The notes under the pieces: model-generated
Databases searched by the model: none
The model's input: only the letters and a program-made list of their open reading frames with translations
Told to the model about the DNA's origin: nothing
Source: Telmatospirillum sp.
GTDB taxonomy: Bacteria; Pseudomonadota; Alphaproteobacteria; CACIAM-22H2
Length of the DNA: 64,000 nt
Direction of reading: 5' to 3'
NCBI GenBank assembly: GCA_020248985.1
Contig: JADCGL010000015.1
Span: 1 to 64,000 of the forward strand
Shown: piece by piece, positions 1 through 9,272 of the stretch
How the letters are laid out: each line of letters starts with the position of its first letter
Numbering within the stretch: the stretch's first letter is position 1
Translations under genes and position numbers: made by a program

Positions 1-375
1 GTGATCGAGCCGTGCGGCTTCGTGTGGTCGGAGCCAAAGCTCCGGCGCGCCGGGATGGATTATCTCGATCAGGCCGATCTCGTCCGCCACACGAGCTGGC
101 AGCGCTATGTCGCGGAAGCGCGGCCGCAGCGCCTCGTGCTGCTGACGACGCGCGGGGCAACGCGCCTGCCCGAATTCGATTTCGCAGCCGGCGACACGCT
201 GCTCTTGGGCAGCGAGAGTGCCGGCGTGCCCAACTTCGTGCACGAGGCTGCCGACGCGCGCGTGGCGATCCCGCTGATGCCGGGCTTGCGCTCGCTCAAC
301 GTGGCGGTTGCCGCTGCAATTGCGCTGGGCCAGGCATTGCGGCAACTTGGGGGCTTTCCGGGGGAGGGGCAATGA
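1..375 (+). CDS. trmL: tRNA (cytidine(34)-2'-O)-methyltransferase, C-terminal part
   Basis: Partial gene: the 5' end lies outside the window and 124 C-terminal residues remain. The protein is a SpoU-class (SPOUT) methyltransferase of the TrmL/YibK type, which methylates the 2'-O of the wobble base of tRNA-Leu. Seen here are the family segments [17 protein letters not shown] and [13 protein letters not shown], then the SAM-knot region ([40 protein letters not shown]). That SLNVA loop is typical of the trefoil knot. The stop codon overlaps the hemF start (ATGA), so the two genes are probably cotranscribed. Confident in the family; the exact modified position is inferred from it. Confidence 0.9.
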   Translation: MIEPCGFVWSEPKLRRAGMDYLDQADLVRHTSWQRYVAEARPQRLVLLTTRGATRLPEFDFAAGDTLLLGSESAGVPNFVHEAADARVAIPLMPGLRSLNVAVAAAIALGQALRQLGGFPGEGQ

Positions 376-1247
376 CGTCACAAGAAGAAACAGCCGCGCA
401 CAAAGCGACGGCGAAGGCTTGGTTCGAAAAGCTGCGCAACGACATCTGTGCGGCGTTCGAAGGGCTCGAAGATGCGCTCGCATCGGGTCCGCACAAGGAT
501 CTGCCGCCGGGCCGCTTCGTGCGCAAAAGCTGGCCGCGCCAGGATGCCGACGGCGCCGACGGCGGCGGCGGCACGATGGCCGTGATGCATGGGCGCGTGT
601 TCGAGAAAGTCGGCGTCAACGTCTCGACCGTCTACGGCAAATTCGCGCCCGAATTCGCCAAGCAGATGCCGGGGGCCGCGGACGATCCGCGCTTCTGGGC
701 TTCTGGCATTTCGCTCGTGGCGCATATGCGCTCGCCCAAAGTGCCCGCCGTGCACATGAACACGCGCCACATCGTGACGACCAAAGCCTGGTTCGGCGGC
801 GGCGGCGACTTGACGCCCATGGTGCCGAACGACGACGACACGAAGAGCTTCCACGCCGCCTACAAGGCCGCGTGCGACAAGCACGATCCCGACTACTATC
901 CGCGTTTCAAGAAATGGTGCGACGAATACTTCTTCCTGAAGCACCGCAACGAGCCGCGCGGCGTGGGCGGGATCTTCTACGACAATCTCGACACCGGCGA
1001 CTGGGCGAAGGATTTCGCCTTCACGCAGGATGTGGGCCGCGCGTTCCTGGCGGGCTACGTGCCGCTCGTGCAGAAGCACATGCACGATGCGTGGACGCAA
1101 GCCGACCGCGAGCACCAGCGCGTGCGCCGCGGCCGCTATGTGGAGTTCAACCTGCTCTACGACCGCGGCACCACGTTCGGCCTCAAAACCGGCGGCAATG
1201 TGGAAGCGATCCTGATGAGCCTGCCGCCGGATGTGGCGTGGCCGTAA
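372..1247 (+). CDS. hemF: Oxygen-dependent coproporphyrinogen III oxidase
   Basis: 291 residues, usual for the family. HemF converts coproporphyrinogen III to protoporphyrinogen IX with O2 in heme synthesis and works as a cytosolic homodimer. Family motifs are plain: [11 protein letters not shown] near residue 137, a [13 protein letters not shown] helix, the [14 protein letters not shown] signature near residue 193, and [31 protein letters not shown] at the C-terminus (quoted in parts: [29 protein letters not shown]). The reading frame is open further upstream, but the ATG at 372 overlaps the trmL stop and gives the normal N-terminus ([14 protein letters not shown]). The next gene is convergent (cca), 10 bases away. 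Confidence 0.95.
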   Translation: MTSQEETAAHKATAKAWFEKLRNDICAAFEGLEDALASGPHKDLPPGRFVRKSWPRQDADGADGGGGTMAVMHGRVFEKVGVNVSTVYGKFAPEFAKQMPGAADDPRFWASGISLVAHMRSPKVPAVHMNTRHIVTTKAWFGGGGDLTPMVPNDDDTKSFHAAYKAACDKHDPDYYPRFKKWCDEYFFLKHRNEPRGVGGIFYDNLDTGDWAKDFAFTQDVGRAFLAGYVPLVQKHMHDAWTQADREHQRVRRGRYVEFNLLYDRGTTFGLKTGGNVEAILMSLPPDVAWP

Positions 1248-1257
1248 ACGCGCGGCG

Positions 1258-2430
1258 TCAAGGGCAGCCCGCTTCGATCCATTCTTCTTCGCGCGCTTTG
1301 AGCCAGGCCCCCATCGCGGGGCCGGGCTCGAAGCCGGCGCGGCGCGCATCTTCGCCCGACAGCGGAAATTTGGGCCGCACCCAGGCGAGAGCGGCTTCGT
1401 AGCGGGCGGCGAAGCCCGGCGCATCCGACGCCTGCGACCATTGCAGCAGCACATGTGCCGCCGGATCGTCGCCGAGGCGGTAGAAGGCCGCACGCCGCTG
1501 CCTTTCGTCGGATGCCGGATCGAGCCGCACGGCAGGCGCGCACAAAGCCTGCAGCCGTGCCGTCTCGGCGCGCGACAGACGCAAACGTGCGGCGACGGCC
1601 GCAACATCGGTCGCCGACAGCAGACTTGCCAATGCAAGGATCGCATCGACGCGCGCGCGCGCTTGTCCGGCAACCGCAAGCAGCCGTGCCAGCGGCGCCG
1701 TGCTTTCGAGTTCCGGCAGCCAGAACGCAAAAAGCCCGGCATCGCGCATCGCATCGAGCATCGCGGTCGCCTTGGGGCCGGCGAGAATGCCGAAAAGTTC
1801 GCTGTGCACGCGCTCGGCCGACAAGTTTTGCAACCGGTCCGCCGCGGCTGCGCATGCAGCCAGCGCTGCCGCATCGAGCGGGCCACGCCCGAAGCGCGCA
1901 TGGAAGCGAAACAGGCGCAGCACGCGCAGATAGTCTTCGGCGATGCGCGTGGCCGCATCGCCCACGAAGCGCACGCGGCCCGCCGCCAGATCGTCGCGGC
2001 CGCCGAAATAGTCGAAGACCGCGCCGTCTGCGTCCATCGACAGGGCGTTGATCGTGAAATCGCGCCTTGCGGCGTCAAGGCGCCAATCGTCGGTGAATTC
2101 AACCGTGGCATGGCGGCCGTCGGTCGCGACGTCGCGGCGTAAGGTCGTGATCTCGAAACGCCTGCCGCGCACGATCGCGGTCACGGTGCCGTGCGCCAGC
2201 CCCGTGGCGATCGCCTTGAGGCCCGCCGCTTCGAGCTTCGCCATCACCGCCTCGGGCCGGTCGGGGCCGGCAAGATCGAGATCGTTGGGCACGAGGCCCG
2301 CCAGCGCGTCGCGAACGCAGCCGCCCACGAAGCGCAGCTGCGGCCCCAGGCACGCGCGCAGCGCGCGCGTTTCGGCGCTGGCCGCCCACAGCGGCAGCGG
2401 CGACAGGCGAAAATCGGACGAATCGGCCAT
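1258..2430 (-). CDS. cca: CCA tRNA nucleotidyltransferase
   Basis: 390 residues. A class II nucleotidyltransferase (poly(A) polymerase / CCA-adding type) that adds or repairs the 3' CCA of tRNAs. The N-terminal catalytic head shows GGCVRDALAG (about residues 36-45) followed by the metal-binding DLDLAGP. Next come the FEITTLRRD and RRDFTINALS motifs and the EDYLRVLRLFRF segment of the neck domain. The C-terminal half is Ala/Arg-rich and helical, as usual in alphaproteobacterial CCA enzymes. It is the last gene of a leftward string with DUF1285, NUDIX, DUF6111 and DUF2237 genes, an association common in alphaproteobacteria. Whether it acts as a full CCA-adding enzyme cannot be told from poly(A) polymerase by motif alone, but context favours CCA. 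Confidence 0.9.
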   Translation of the reverse strand: MADSSDFRLSPLPLWAASAETRALRACLGPQLRFVGGCVRDALAGLVPNDLDLAGPDRPEAVMAKLEAAGLKAIATGLAHGTVTAIVRGRRFEITTLRRDVATDGRHATVEFTDDWRLDAARRDFTINALSMDADGAVFDYFGGRDDLAAGRVRFVGDAATRIAEDYLRVLRLFRFHARFGRGPLDAAALAACAAAADRLQNLSAERVHSELFGILAGPKATAMLDAMRDAGLFAFWLPELESTAPLARLLAVAGQARARVDAILALASLLSATDVAAVAARLRLSRAETARLQALCAPAVRLDPASDERQRRAAFYRLGDDPAAHVLLQWSQASDAPGFAARYEAALAWVRPKFPLSGEDARRAGFEPGPAMGAWLKAREEEWIEAGCP

Positions 2431-2479
2431 CGGACGACTCTAGCCGATCGCAGGTGCGCGCCAAACCGACGCCGGCACC

Positions 2480-2884
2480 CTAGACGCGATCGACCGCGTG
2501 TTTTTTGAGATCGTCGAGGGTGCACACGTCGAGCGTGTCGGCGTGGGTGGCCGCGAGCACCACTTTGGGCGCTTTGCCGGCCTCCAGCGCTTCTTGCCAG
2601 CGCGGGGCGCACAGGCACCAGCGGTCGCCGGGCTTGAGGCCGGGAAAACCGAATTCGGGACGCGGCGTCGAGAGGTCGTTGCCGGCCGCTTTCGAAAATT
2701 CGAGGAACTCCGCCGTGACGATCGCGCACACCGTGTGCATGCCCCGGTCGCTGGGGCCGGTGTTGCAGCACCCGTCGCGGAAAAAACCGGTCAAAGGATT
2801 GCGTCCGCATTCGGCGAGCGGCAGCCCGAGCACGTTTTTGGCGCCGCGCGGGCCCCCGCCGCGTTCGTCGCGTTCGCCGTCCAT
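2480..2884 (-). CDS. DUF2237 family protein
   Basis: 134 residues from the ATG at 2884. The frame is open further upstream, but the family similarity starts just after this Met. The DUF2237 hallmark segments are all present: NVLGLPLAECGRNPLTGFFRDGCCN, TGPSDRGMHTVCAIVTAEFL, SKAAGNDLSTPRPE, and GFPGLKPGDRWCLCAPRW (first one read as NVLGLPLAEC then PLTGFFRDGCC). Several Cys (CC, C in HTVCA, CLC) are conserved in the family and could bind a metal or form disulfides; that is inference. Function is unknown. No signal peptide or membrane segment. It lies between DUF6111 and cca on the same strand. Confidence 0.88.
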   Translation of the reverse strand: MDGERDERGGGPRGAKNVLGLPLAECGRNPLTGFFRDGCCNTGPSDRGMHTVCAIVTAEFLEFSKAAGNDLSTPRPEFGFPGLKPGDRWCLCAPRWQEALEAGKAPKVVLAATHADTLDVCTLDDLKKHAVDRV

Positions 2885-2930
2885 GCTGCCTGCTCCTTCG
2901 ACCGAAATATTTTCTTCGCGTGCGCCGAAT

Positions 2931-3233
2931 CTAACGCTGGGTGCCGCGCGGTTCAACATGGCCCGGCACGATGCGGCCATCCTCGCCCAGGCGCGGCGGC
3001 ACATACTGGCCCTTGGCGTTGCCGGTGTCGCGCATCAGCGCCAGCCCGAACAGCAGCAAGGCCGCCAGCACCACGCCCGCCAGCGAAAGCCACACCCAAG
3101 GCGCGTCGCGCCAGCTCGGCGCTTCGCCCTTGCCGAGCCGCTCGGCGCGGCGCTTCTCGAGCGCCATCCAGCCCGCATAGACGAGCGTGGGCAACACGAG
3201 CGGCAGCAGAAATTCGAACAGGATGCGGATCAT
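2931..3233 (-). CDS. DUF6111-type small membrane protein
   Basis: 100 residues from the ATG at 3233 (MIRILFEFLLPLVLPTLVYAGW). Two hydrophobic helices are visible at about residues 3-22 and 46-66, separated by a basic stretch (EKRRAERLGKG) and a WRDAPWVWL segment. The tail is polar and contains GQYVPPRLGEDGRIVPGHVEP, which is the typical end of this alphaproteobacterial family (quoted in parts: GQYVPPRLGEDG, RIVPGHV). Function is unknown. It sits 13 bases downstream of the NUDIX gene and is probably in the same transcript. The upstream extension of the frame to 3281 overlaps the NUDIX coding end and is less likely. Confidence 0.75.
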   Translation of the reverse strand: MIRILFEFLLPLVLPTLVYAGWMALEKRRAERLGKGEAPSWRDAPWVWLSLAGVVLAALLLFGLALMRDTGNAKGQYVPPRLGEDGRIVPGHVEPRGTQR

Positions 3234-3246
3234 GGCGCGCAGTTGG

Positions 3247-3867
3247 TCACGAAGGCGGGCGTGTGCCAAGCGCTTCGGCAAGATTGATCAGCATGCCGGC
3301 CGTCGCCCCCCAGATGTAGTGCGGGCCGAACGGCAGCGCCCAGAAATGACGCGTCGTTCCTTCGAACTCGCGCGAATGGCGCTGGTGGTTGGCGGGATCG
3401 AGCGCAAAAGAGAGCGGCACCTCGAAGGCCGACGCCACTTCGAACGCGTCGAGCTTCAGTTCGAAAGGCGGCGTCACGATGCCGACGACGGGCGTCACCT
3501 CGTAGGCCGTGCGCGTGCGGTACGTGTCGAGCCGCCCAACGATCTCGACATGCGCGCGCGCAAGCCCGATCTCCTCTTCGGTCTCGCGCAAGGCGGCGGC
3601 AACGGCGTCTTCGTCGCTGTCTTCCACGCGCCCGCCCGGAAAGCTGATCTGGCCCGCATGCGCATGCAGATGCGCCGTGCGCTGCGTGAGCAGCACCGAC
3701 ATGCCGCTCGCGTGCGCCACAAGCGGCACCAGCACGGCCGCCGCGCGAAAAGCCCCGGCCGGCGGCAGCAATCCCGGATTGCCGTCATGGTCGCCGCGCG
3801 ACGCGCTCTGGCGCATGCCCGGCACGTTTGCGGCAAAGAGCGCGCGAATGCGCTCGGGGGCGATCAT
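3247..3867 (-). CDS. NUDIX hydrolase, CoA-pyrophosphatase type
   Basis: 206 residues from the ATG at 3867. The Nudix box is intact: GGRVEDSDEDAVAAALRETEEEIG (read as GGRVEDSDE then ALRETEEEIG, matching GX5EX7REUXEEXGU). Just before it lies LLTQRTAHLHAHAGQISFP, the UPF0035 signature of peroxisomal/bacterial CoA pyrophosphatases, which split CoA or acyl-CoA to phosphopantetheine and 3',5'-ADP. The start overlaps the DUF1285 stop by four bases (ATGA on the minus strand), so translation is probably coupled. The frame stays open to 4554, but that extension runs through DUF1285 in another frame. Substrate is inferred from the motif. Confidence 0.9.
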   Translation of the reverse strand: MIAPERIRALFAANVPGMRQSASRGDHDGNPGLLPPAGAFRAAAVLVPLVAHASGMSVLLTQRTAHLHAHAGQISFPGGRVEDSDEDAVAAALRETEEEIGLARAHVEIVGRLDTYRTRTAYEVTPVVGIVTPPFELKLDAFEVASAFEVPLSFALDPANHQRHSREFEGTTRHFWALPFGPHYIWGATAGMLINLAEALGTRPPS

Positions 3868-4382
3868 GCGCCGATCTCCGCCTCGGCAGCACCGAGATCG
3901 AAAAACACGCCGTCGCTGCGCACGCCCAAGCGCCCGCCTTCGACCGTGGCCCCGTCGATCAGCCGATAGAAAGCCGCCCGGTCGACGCGCGCTTCGAGAC
4001 CGGCACGCACATGCACGTACGGCACGATGCTGCCGTCGCTTTGCGGGGCCGTACGGATTGCGTGCGCAGGGCCAGCGGCGACGCTTTCGTCGAGATTGGT
4101 CGTGAACAGCACGCGCGGACCCGCTTGCGTTTGCGCGAACGCGACATCGACCGCGACGAACGGCGCGTCGTCGACCGTCACGCGGCCGCGCTCGACCGGT
4201 GTGACGAGCCAATAGCTGCCGTCGGCCTCGCGGCGCAGCACGCGCGCAAAGAGTTTCACAAGCGCGGGGCGGCCAATCGGCGTACCGCGATAGTGCCACA
4301 CGCCTGCGCGATCGATGCGCAGATCGAAATCGCCGCAAATCTCGGGCGCCAATTCGGCCAAGGGGGAAAGATCGCGAAACAT
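3864..4382 (-). CDS. DUF1285 domain-containing protein
   Basis: 172 residues. Recognised by CGDFDLRIDRAGVWHYRGTPI near residue 17 (read as FDLRIDRAGVWHYRG) and GSYWLVTPVERGRVTVDDAPFVAVDV (read as YWLVTPVERG, VDDAPFVAV), the core of DUF1285 proteins. The start MFRDLSPLAELAPE fits the family. Function is not known; it is a soluble protein without signal peptide. It is the first gene of a leftward set and is divergent from the MoxR operon across a 162-base gap, an arrangement conserved in alphaproteobacteria. Translation appears coupled with the NUDIX gene. Confidence 0.85.
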   Translation of the reverse strand: MFRDLSPLAELAPEICGDFDLRIDRAGVWHYRGTPIGRPALVKLFARVLRREADGSYWLVTPVERGRVTVDDAPFVAVDVAFAQTQAGPRVLFTTNLDESVAAGPAHAIRTAPQSDGSIVPYVHVRAGLEARVDRAAFYRLIDGATVEGGRLGVRSDGVFFDLGAAEAEIGA

Positions 4383-4544
4383 TGGAGTCGTCGCATTCTA
4401 CACGTCTCGGCACGCAACATGCAGCGTCTTCGACGGGCAAGTAACCAAAGTGCGCTGGACGGACGCGGCGGCCTCTGCCACGCTGGCTTTGCGTCCGACC
4501 GCACACTATGTCCCTTGCGGCCTTAACGATTGAGGAATCAGCTC

Positions 4545-5564
4545 GTGAACGCACCGACGACCGACCTTGCTCCGGGCCCTGAAGCTGCCGACGCGCTGCT
4601 GGGCGAAATCGAAGCGCTCGGCGCTTCGCTCCAGACGGTGCGCACGCATATCGGCCAAGTCATTTTCGGCCAGCAAGAGGTGGTCGAGCAGACGCTGGTC
4701 ACGTTGCTGGCCGGCGGCCATCTGCTGCTGATCGGCGTGCCGGGCCTTGCCAAGACCAAGCTCGTCGAGACACTGGGCACGGTGCTGGGCCTCGACGCCA
4801 AGCGCGTGCAGTGCACGCCCGATCTGATGCCCGCCGACATCATCGGTTCGGAAGTGCTCGAAGAAGGCGACAGCGGCAAGCGCCAATTCCGCTTCCTGCA
4901 GGGGCCCGTCTTCGCGCAGATCCTGATGGCCGACGAAATCAACCGTGCCAGCCCGCGCACGCAGTCGGCCTTGCTGCAGGCCATGCAGGAGCGCCGCGTG
5001 TCGGTGGGCGGCAAGTACCATTCGCTGCCGGCCCCCTTCCATGTGCTGGCGACGCAGAATCCGCTCGAGCAAGAGGGTACCTATCCGCTGCCCGAAGCGC
5101 AGCTCGACCGCTTTTTGCTGCAGGTCGATGTGGGATATCCCGATCTCGCCGCCGAGCGCCAGATGCTGCTCGCCACGACCGGTGCGGCCGAAGCCAAGCC
5201 GCAGCGCGCGATGGATGCCGACAGCCTGATGCGCGCGCAAGCCTTGATCCGACGCGTGCCCGTCGGCGAAAGCGTGATCGAGGCGATTCTGCGCCTCGTG
5301 CGCGCCGGCCGGCCCGGCGAAACCGACGTCGAATCGGTGCGCAAATACGTGATCTGGGGCCCCGGCCCGCGTGCGAGCCAGTCTTTGATGCTGGCCGCGC
5401 GCGCACGCGCCGTGCTCGACGGCCGCCTGTCGCCCTCGCTCGACGACGTGGCGGCGCTGGCCGCGCCCATTCTGCGCCATCGCATGGCGCTGTCGTTCGC
5501 GGCGCGCGCCGACGGCATCACGCTCGACGGCATCATCGGCCAGCTCTGCGCGGGATTGGGCTGA
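4545..5564 (+). CDS. MoxR-family AAA+ ATPase
   Basis: 339 residues from the GTG at 4545 (MNAPTTDL). A TTG at 4530 is also in frame, but GAGGAA at 4532-4537 sits as a ribosome binding site in front of the GTG. Walker A is GVPGLAKT near residue 68, Walker B is ILMADEINRASPRTQSALL near residue 127 (read as LMADEINRA), and ATQNPLEQEGTYPLPEAQLDRF is the sensor-1/arginine-finger region (read as ATQNPLEQEG, PEAQLDRF). MoxR ATPases act as chaperones that load or mature partner proteins, often with VWA domains. Here it is followed by DUF58 and two VWA-like membrane proteins, the classic set. Divergent from DUF1285. Confidence 0.93.
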   Translation: MNAPTTDLAPGPEAADALLGEIEALGASLQTVRTHIGQVIFGQQEVVEQTLVTLLAGGHLLLIGVPGLAKTKLVETLGTVLGLDAKRVQCTPDLMPADIIGSEVLEEGDSGKRQFRFLQGPVFAQILMADEINRASPRTQSALLQAMQERRVSVGGKYHSLPAPFHVLATQNPLEQEGTYPLPEAQLDRFLLQVDVGYPDLAAERQMLLATTGAAEAKPQRAMDADSLMRAQALIRRVPVGESVIEAILRLVRAGRPGETDVESVRKYVIWGPGPRASQSLMLAARARAVLDGRLSPSLDDVAALAAPILRHRMALSFAARADGITLDGIIGQLCAGLG

Positions 5565-5593
5565 GCGGGAGCGCGTCGGAAACCGCGTTGCCC

Positions 5594-6511
5594 ATGTCCC
5601 CCGCACAAATGTCCTCCGCGCAGGCATCCGCTGCCGCCACGTTGCGCCAGCGTCTGGCCGCCGAAGCTTTGGCAAGCCGCCTGCCGGCGCTGCTGGTCGC
5701 CGCCCAGCGCGTGGCCGATACGGTTTCGCAAGGCGTGCATGGGCGAAGGCGCACGGGGCCGGGCGAGAGCTTCTGGCAGTTCCGCCGCTACATGGCCGGC
5801 GATTCGATCGAGCGCATCGATTGGCGCCAGACGGCCAAGAGCGATGCGGTCTATGTGCGCGAGAACGAATGGGAGTCCGCCCAGACCGTGTGGCTGTGGC
5901 GCGACGCCTCGCCCTCGATGGCGTGGGCCTCCGACCGCAACCTCGCGCAAAAGCAGCAGCGCGCCGAACTGCTGCTGATCGCCCTCGGCGCTTTGCTCGC
6001 GCGCGGCGGCGAACAGGTGGGCTTGCTCGGCGAAGGGGCGCGGCCTCTGGTCGGGCGCTTTGCCGTCAATCGCCTGGCGGAAGACCTGCTGGCGCGGGCC
6101 TCGGATGCGGGCGTGCCGCCGCCGATGCGTGTGGCGCGCCACGCGCACGTGGTGCTGTTCGGCGATTTCCTGGGCCCGCTTGCCGAAACCGATGCGGCGA
6201 TCCGCCGCCTCGCGGGCTCGGGCGCGCGCGGCCAGCTCGTGCAGATCGCCGATCCGGCCGAAGAGAATCTGCCCTATGCGGGGCGCACGCGCTTCGAAGG
6301 GCTCGAAAACGAAGGCGATCTCCTCGTACCCCGCGTCGAATCCGTGCGCGCGGAATATCGCGCGGTCTATTCGAGCCATGTCGAGGGCTTGCGCGACATC
6401 GCGCGTGCGCATGGCTGGGGCTATGTGGCGCACCGCACCGACCGGCCGCCCGAGACGGCGTTGCTGACCTTGTGGCAGGCGCTCGCCGACGCCGGCACGC
6501 GAAGCCGATGA
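5594..6511 (+). CDS. DUF58 domain-containing protein
   Basis: 305 residues from the ATG at 5594; a second ATG at 5609 is possible, and no strong ribosome binding site decides. The DUF58 core GRRRTGPGESFWQFRRY and AGDSIERIDWRQTAKSD spans residues about 50-84. A VWA-like metal site DASPS (D104, S106, S108, pattern DxSxS) follows WLWR. DUF58 proteins accompany MoxR ATPases and are thought to be their VWA-type partners. No membrane helix is visible in this one, unlike many DUF58 proteins, so it is probably cytosolic. It lies 29 bases after the MoxR gene and 13 before the next gene. Confidence 0.88.
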   Translation: MSPAQMSSAQASAAATLRQRLAAEALASRLPALLVAAQRVADTVSQGVHGRRRTGPGESFWQFRRYMAGDSIERIDWRQTAKSDAVYVRENEWESAQTVWLWRDASPSMAWASDRNLAQKQQRAELLLIALGALLARGGEQVGLLGEGARPLVGRFAVNRLAEDLLARASDAGVPPPMRVARHAHVVLFGDFLGPLAETDAAIRRLAGSGARGQLVQIADPAEENLPYAGRTRFEGLENEGDLLVPRVESVRAEYRAVYSSHVEGLRDIARAHGWGYVAHRTDRPPETALLTLWQALADAGTRSR

Positions 6512-6524
6512 CGGAGCACGGCTG

Positions 6525-9272
6525 ATGGGTCTGCTGTCGTCGTTCGCGTTCCTCGCACCCGTGTGGCTTGCCGCCTTGGCGGCGTTGCCGGTGCTGTGGT
6601 GGCTGCTGCGCGTGACCCCGCCAGCGCCGCGCCGCGCGGCCTTCCCGGCGATCGCGTTGCTGCTGCGCGTGAAGCCCGGCGAAGAAACGCCCGCCCAAAC
6701 GCCGTGGTGGCTGCTGCTGCTGCGCCTGCTGATCGCAGGGCTCATCATCTTGGCGCTCGCCCAGCCCGTGCTCAATCCGGCTGCGCGCATTGTGGGCAGC
6801 GGGCCGACGATCCTCGTTGTCGACGACGGCTGGGCATCGGCCGCCAACTGGACGGCGATGCGCGCCCATCTCGACCGCGCGCTCGACGGGGCCGAGCGCG
6901 ACCGGCGCGCGGTGATGCTGCTGGCAACGGCCCCCAACGCCGCGGGCGAACCGCCGCGCCCGTCGCGGCTTTTGACCGCCGGCGAAGCGCGCCCGCTCGT
7001 GGGCGCCCTCGAACCCAAGCCGTGGCCGGTCGATCGCGTGGCCGCGCGCGCCACGCTCGAAGCCGTCGCGCCGGCGCAAGCCGCCCTCGTGCAGTATTTC
7101 TCGGACGGGCTCGAAGATACGGCCCTGCCCGCCTTGCTCGAACGGCTGCAGCGCATCGGTCCCGTCGTCTACACCGCCCCCGCGGCCGACAAGCTTGCGC
7201 GCCTGATGCTGCCGCCTGTGTCGGAAACCGGCAGCATCGCCGCGACCGTGGCGCGCGCCGCGACGGTCGGGCCGCTCGATCTCAATCTTGCCGCGCGCGG
7301 CGAAGACGGGCGCCTGCTCGCGCGCGAACGCCTGCGCTTCGAGACCGGCAACAGCACCGCGGTCGCGCGCATCACGTTGCCGTCGGAACTGCGCAACCGA
7401 ATTTCGCGCCTCGAAATCGAGGGCGAAGCGACGGCGGCGGCCACCGCCCTCATCGACGAGCGCTGGCGCCGCCGCCCGGTCGGCATCGTGTCGAGCGACA
7501 CGGCCGAGCGCCAGAACCAGCCGCTGCTCGCCGACACGTTCTATCTCGAGCGCGCCTTGCAGCCTTTCAGCGAAGTGCGCATCGGCACGGTTGCGGACAT
7601 TCTGGCGCGCGAGACGGCCGTGCTGATCCTCGCCGATGTCGGCGAATTGCCGGCTGCCGACCGTGCGGCGGTCGAAGCGTGGCTCCGGCGCGGCGGCGTG
7701 GTGCTGCGCTTTGCAGGGGCCCGCCTTGCCGAGGCCAACGACGATCTGGTGCCGGTGCCGCTGCGCTTGGGCGGGCGCGCCTTCGGCGGGGCGATGAGCT
7801 GGGAACAGCCGATCGGCCTCGCGCCCTTCGACGTCGACTCGCCGTTCGTGGGCCTCGAGATCCCCGCCGACGTGCTGGTGCGCCGCCAAGTGCTGGCCGA
7901 ACCCACGCTCGAGCTCGCGCGCAAAAGCTGGGCGCGGCTCAGCGACGGCACGCCGTTGGTCACCGCCGACAAGCGCGGCGAAGGCTGGCTTGTGCTCGTG
8001 CACGTGACCGCCTCGCCCGAATGGTCCGACCTGCCGCTGTCGGGCCTCTATATCGAAATGCTGCAGCGGCTGATCGCGCTCGCCCAAGGTGTTTCGGGCG
8101 ACGCGGCAGGCGATGCGTTGCTCGCACCGGTCGCGACGCTCGATGCGTTCGGCCGGCTCGTGTCGCCGTTCCCGGCCGCGACCGGCGTGCCCGCGCGCAG
8201 CCTCGGCGCCACGCTTGCCGCCCCGCGCACGCCGCCCGGGCAGTACGGCACGCAGACCGCGCGCCGCGCGCTCAATCTGAGCCAAGGGCTCGCCGCCCCG
8301 CGCGCGGCGACGGCGTTGCCGTCCGGCATTGCGCGTGCGGCCTATGACGGGGCCGAAGAAGTCGACTTCAAACCAACCTTGTTCGTGCTCGCGCTGCTGC
8401 TGTTGGTGGCCGACATCGCCGTGGCCCTCGCCTTGCGCGGCCTCTTGAGCGTCGGCCCCTTGCGCAACCGCCTGGGTGCGATCCTTGTGCTGGGCGCGCT
8501 CGCCACAGCGCTGCCCGACGCCGCAAATGCCCAAACGCGCCTGCCGCCGGTGGACGACGCAACGGGTGTCGCCAATTCGCTGTCCACGCATCTGGCCTTC
8601 GTGCGCACCGGCGACGAGCAGATCGACCGCGTGAGCCGGGCGGGCCTTGCCGGCTTGGGCGTGATGCTGGCGCGCCGCACGGCGGTCGATCCGGGTGCGC
8701 CCGTCGCCGTCGATCTCGAGCGCGACGAACTTGCCTTCTATCCGCTGCTCTATTGGCCGGTCGCAAGCCATCTGCCGCTGCCCTCGGCCGATGCGATGGC
8801 GCGCGTCAAACAATACATGGCGAATGGCGGCATGGTGCTGTTCGACACGCGCGAAGCCGATTTCCTGGGGCCGTCGTCGACCGGCCCTTCGGCGCAGCGC
8901 CTGCGCGATCTCTTGCGCCCGCTCGACCTGCCGCGCCTCGTACGCGTGCCGGCCGAGCATGTGCTGACCAAGACCTTCTATCTGATGCAGGACTTCCCCG
9001 GGCGCCTCACGGGTGCGCCGGTGTGGATCGAGCAACCCGATGCGCGCGACAAAGACGGCGTCACCTCGATCGTGATCGGCGCCAACGACTGGGCCGGTGC
9101 GTGGGCGCTCGATGCCGGCGGCCGGCCGATGTTCGCGGCCGTGCCCGGCGGCGACAACCAGCGCGAATTCGCCGTGCGCTTCGGCATCAATCTCGTGATG
9201 TACGCGCTCACCGGCAACTACAAAGGCGACCAGGTGCATGTCGACACGATCCTGGAAAGGCTGCGCCGATGA
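6525..9272 (+). CDS. Membrane protein with BatA-like N-terminus and DUF4159 domain
   Basis: 915 residues. The N-terminus has two hydrophobic helices (about 6-29 and 63-84) around the LLRVTPPAPRRAAFPAIALL segment typical of BatA/aerotolerance-type proteins. A VWA-like start follows (TILVVDDGW), but the DxSxS metal motif is replaced by DDGWA. The middle contains a glutamine-amidotransferase-like region with ILADVGEL and a third membrane segment near residue 620 (FVLALLLLVADIAVALAL). The C-terminal 210 residues form DUF4159 (FVRTGDEQIDRVSRAGLAGLG, GGMVLFDTREADFL, HVLTKTFYLMQDFPGR; each read in parts). It is the third gene of the MoxR operon. The stop overlaps the next start (ATGA). Specific role unknown. 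Confidence 0.87.
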   Translation: MGLLSSFAFLAPVWLAALAALPVLWWLLRVTPPAPRRAAFPAIALLLRVKPGEETPAQTPWWLLLLRLLIAGLIILALAQPVLNPAARIVGSGPTILVVDDGWASAANWTAMRAHLDRALDGAERDRRAVMLLATAPNAAGEPPRPSRLLTAGEARPLVGALEPKPWPVDRVAARATLEAVAPAQAALVQYFSDGLEDTALPALLERLQRIGPVVYTAPAADKLARLMLPPVSETGSIAATVARAATVGPLDLNLAARGEDGRLLARERLRFETGNSTAVARITLPSELRNRISRLEIEGEATAAATALIDERWRRRPVGIVSSDTAERQNQPLLADTFYLERALQPFSEVRIGTVADILARETAVLILADVGELPAADRAAVEAWLRRGGVVLRFAGARLAEANDDLVPVPLRLGGRAFGGAMSWEQPIGLAPFDVDSPFVGLEIPADVLVRRQVLAEPTLELARKSWARLSDGTPLVTADKRGEGWLVLVHVTASPEWSDLPLSGLYIEMLQRLIALAQGVSGDAAGDALLAPVATLDAFGRLVSPFPAATGVPARSLGATLAAPRTPPGQYGTQTARRALNLSQGLAAPRAATALPSGIARAAYDGAEEVDFKPTLFVLALLLLVADIAVALALRGLLSVGPLRNRLGAILVLGALATALPDAANAQTRLPPVDDATGVANSLSTHLAFVRTGDEQIDRVSRAGLAGLGVMLARRTAVDPGAPVAVDLERDELAFYPLLYWPVASHLPLPSADAMARVKQYMANGGMVLFDTREADFLGPSSTGPSAQRLRDLLRPLDLPRLVRVPAEHVLTKTFYLMQDFPGRLTGAPVWIEQPDARDKDGVTSIVIGANDWAGAWALDAGGRPMFAAVPGGDNQREFAVRFGINLVMYALTGNYKGDQVHVDTILERLRR

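Noticed and set aside
12-371. Upstream extension of the hemF frame
   Set aside because: It overlaps trmL in another frame and lacks HemF similarity; the ATG at 372 fits the family.
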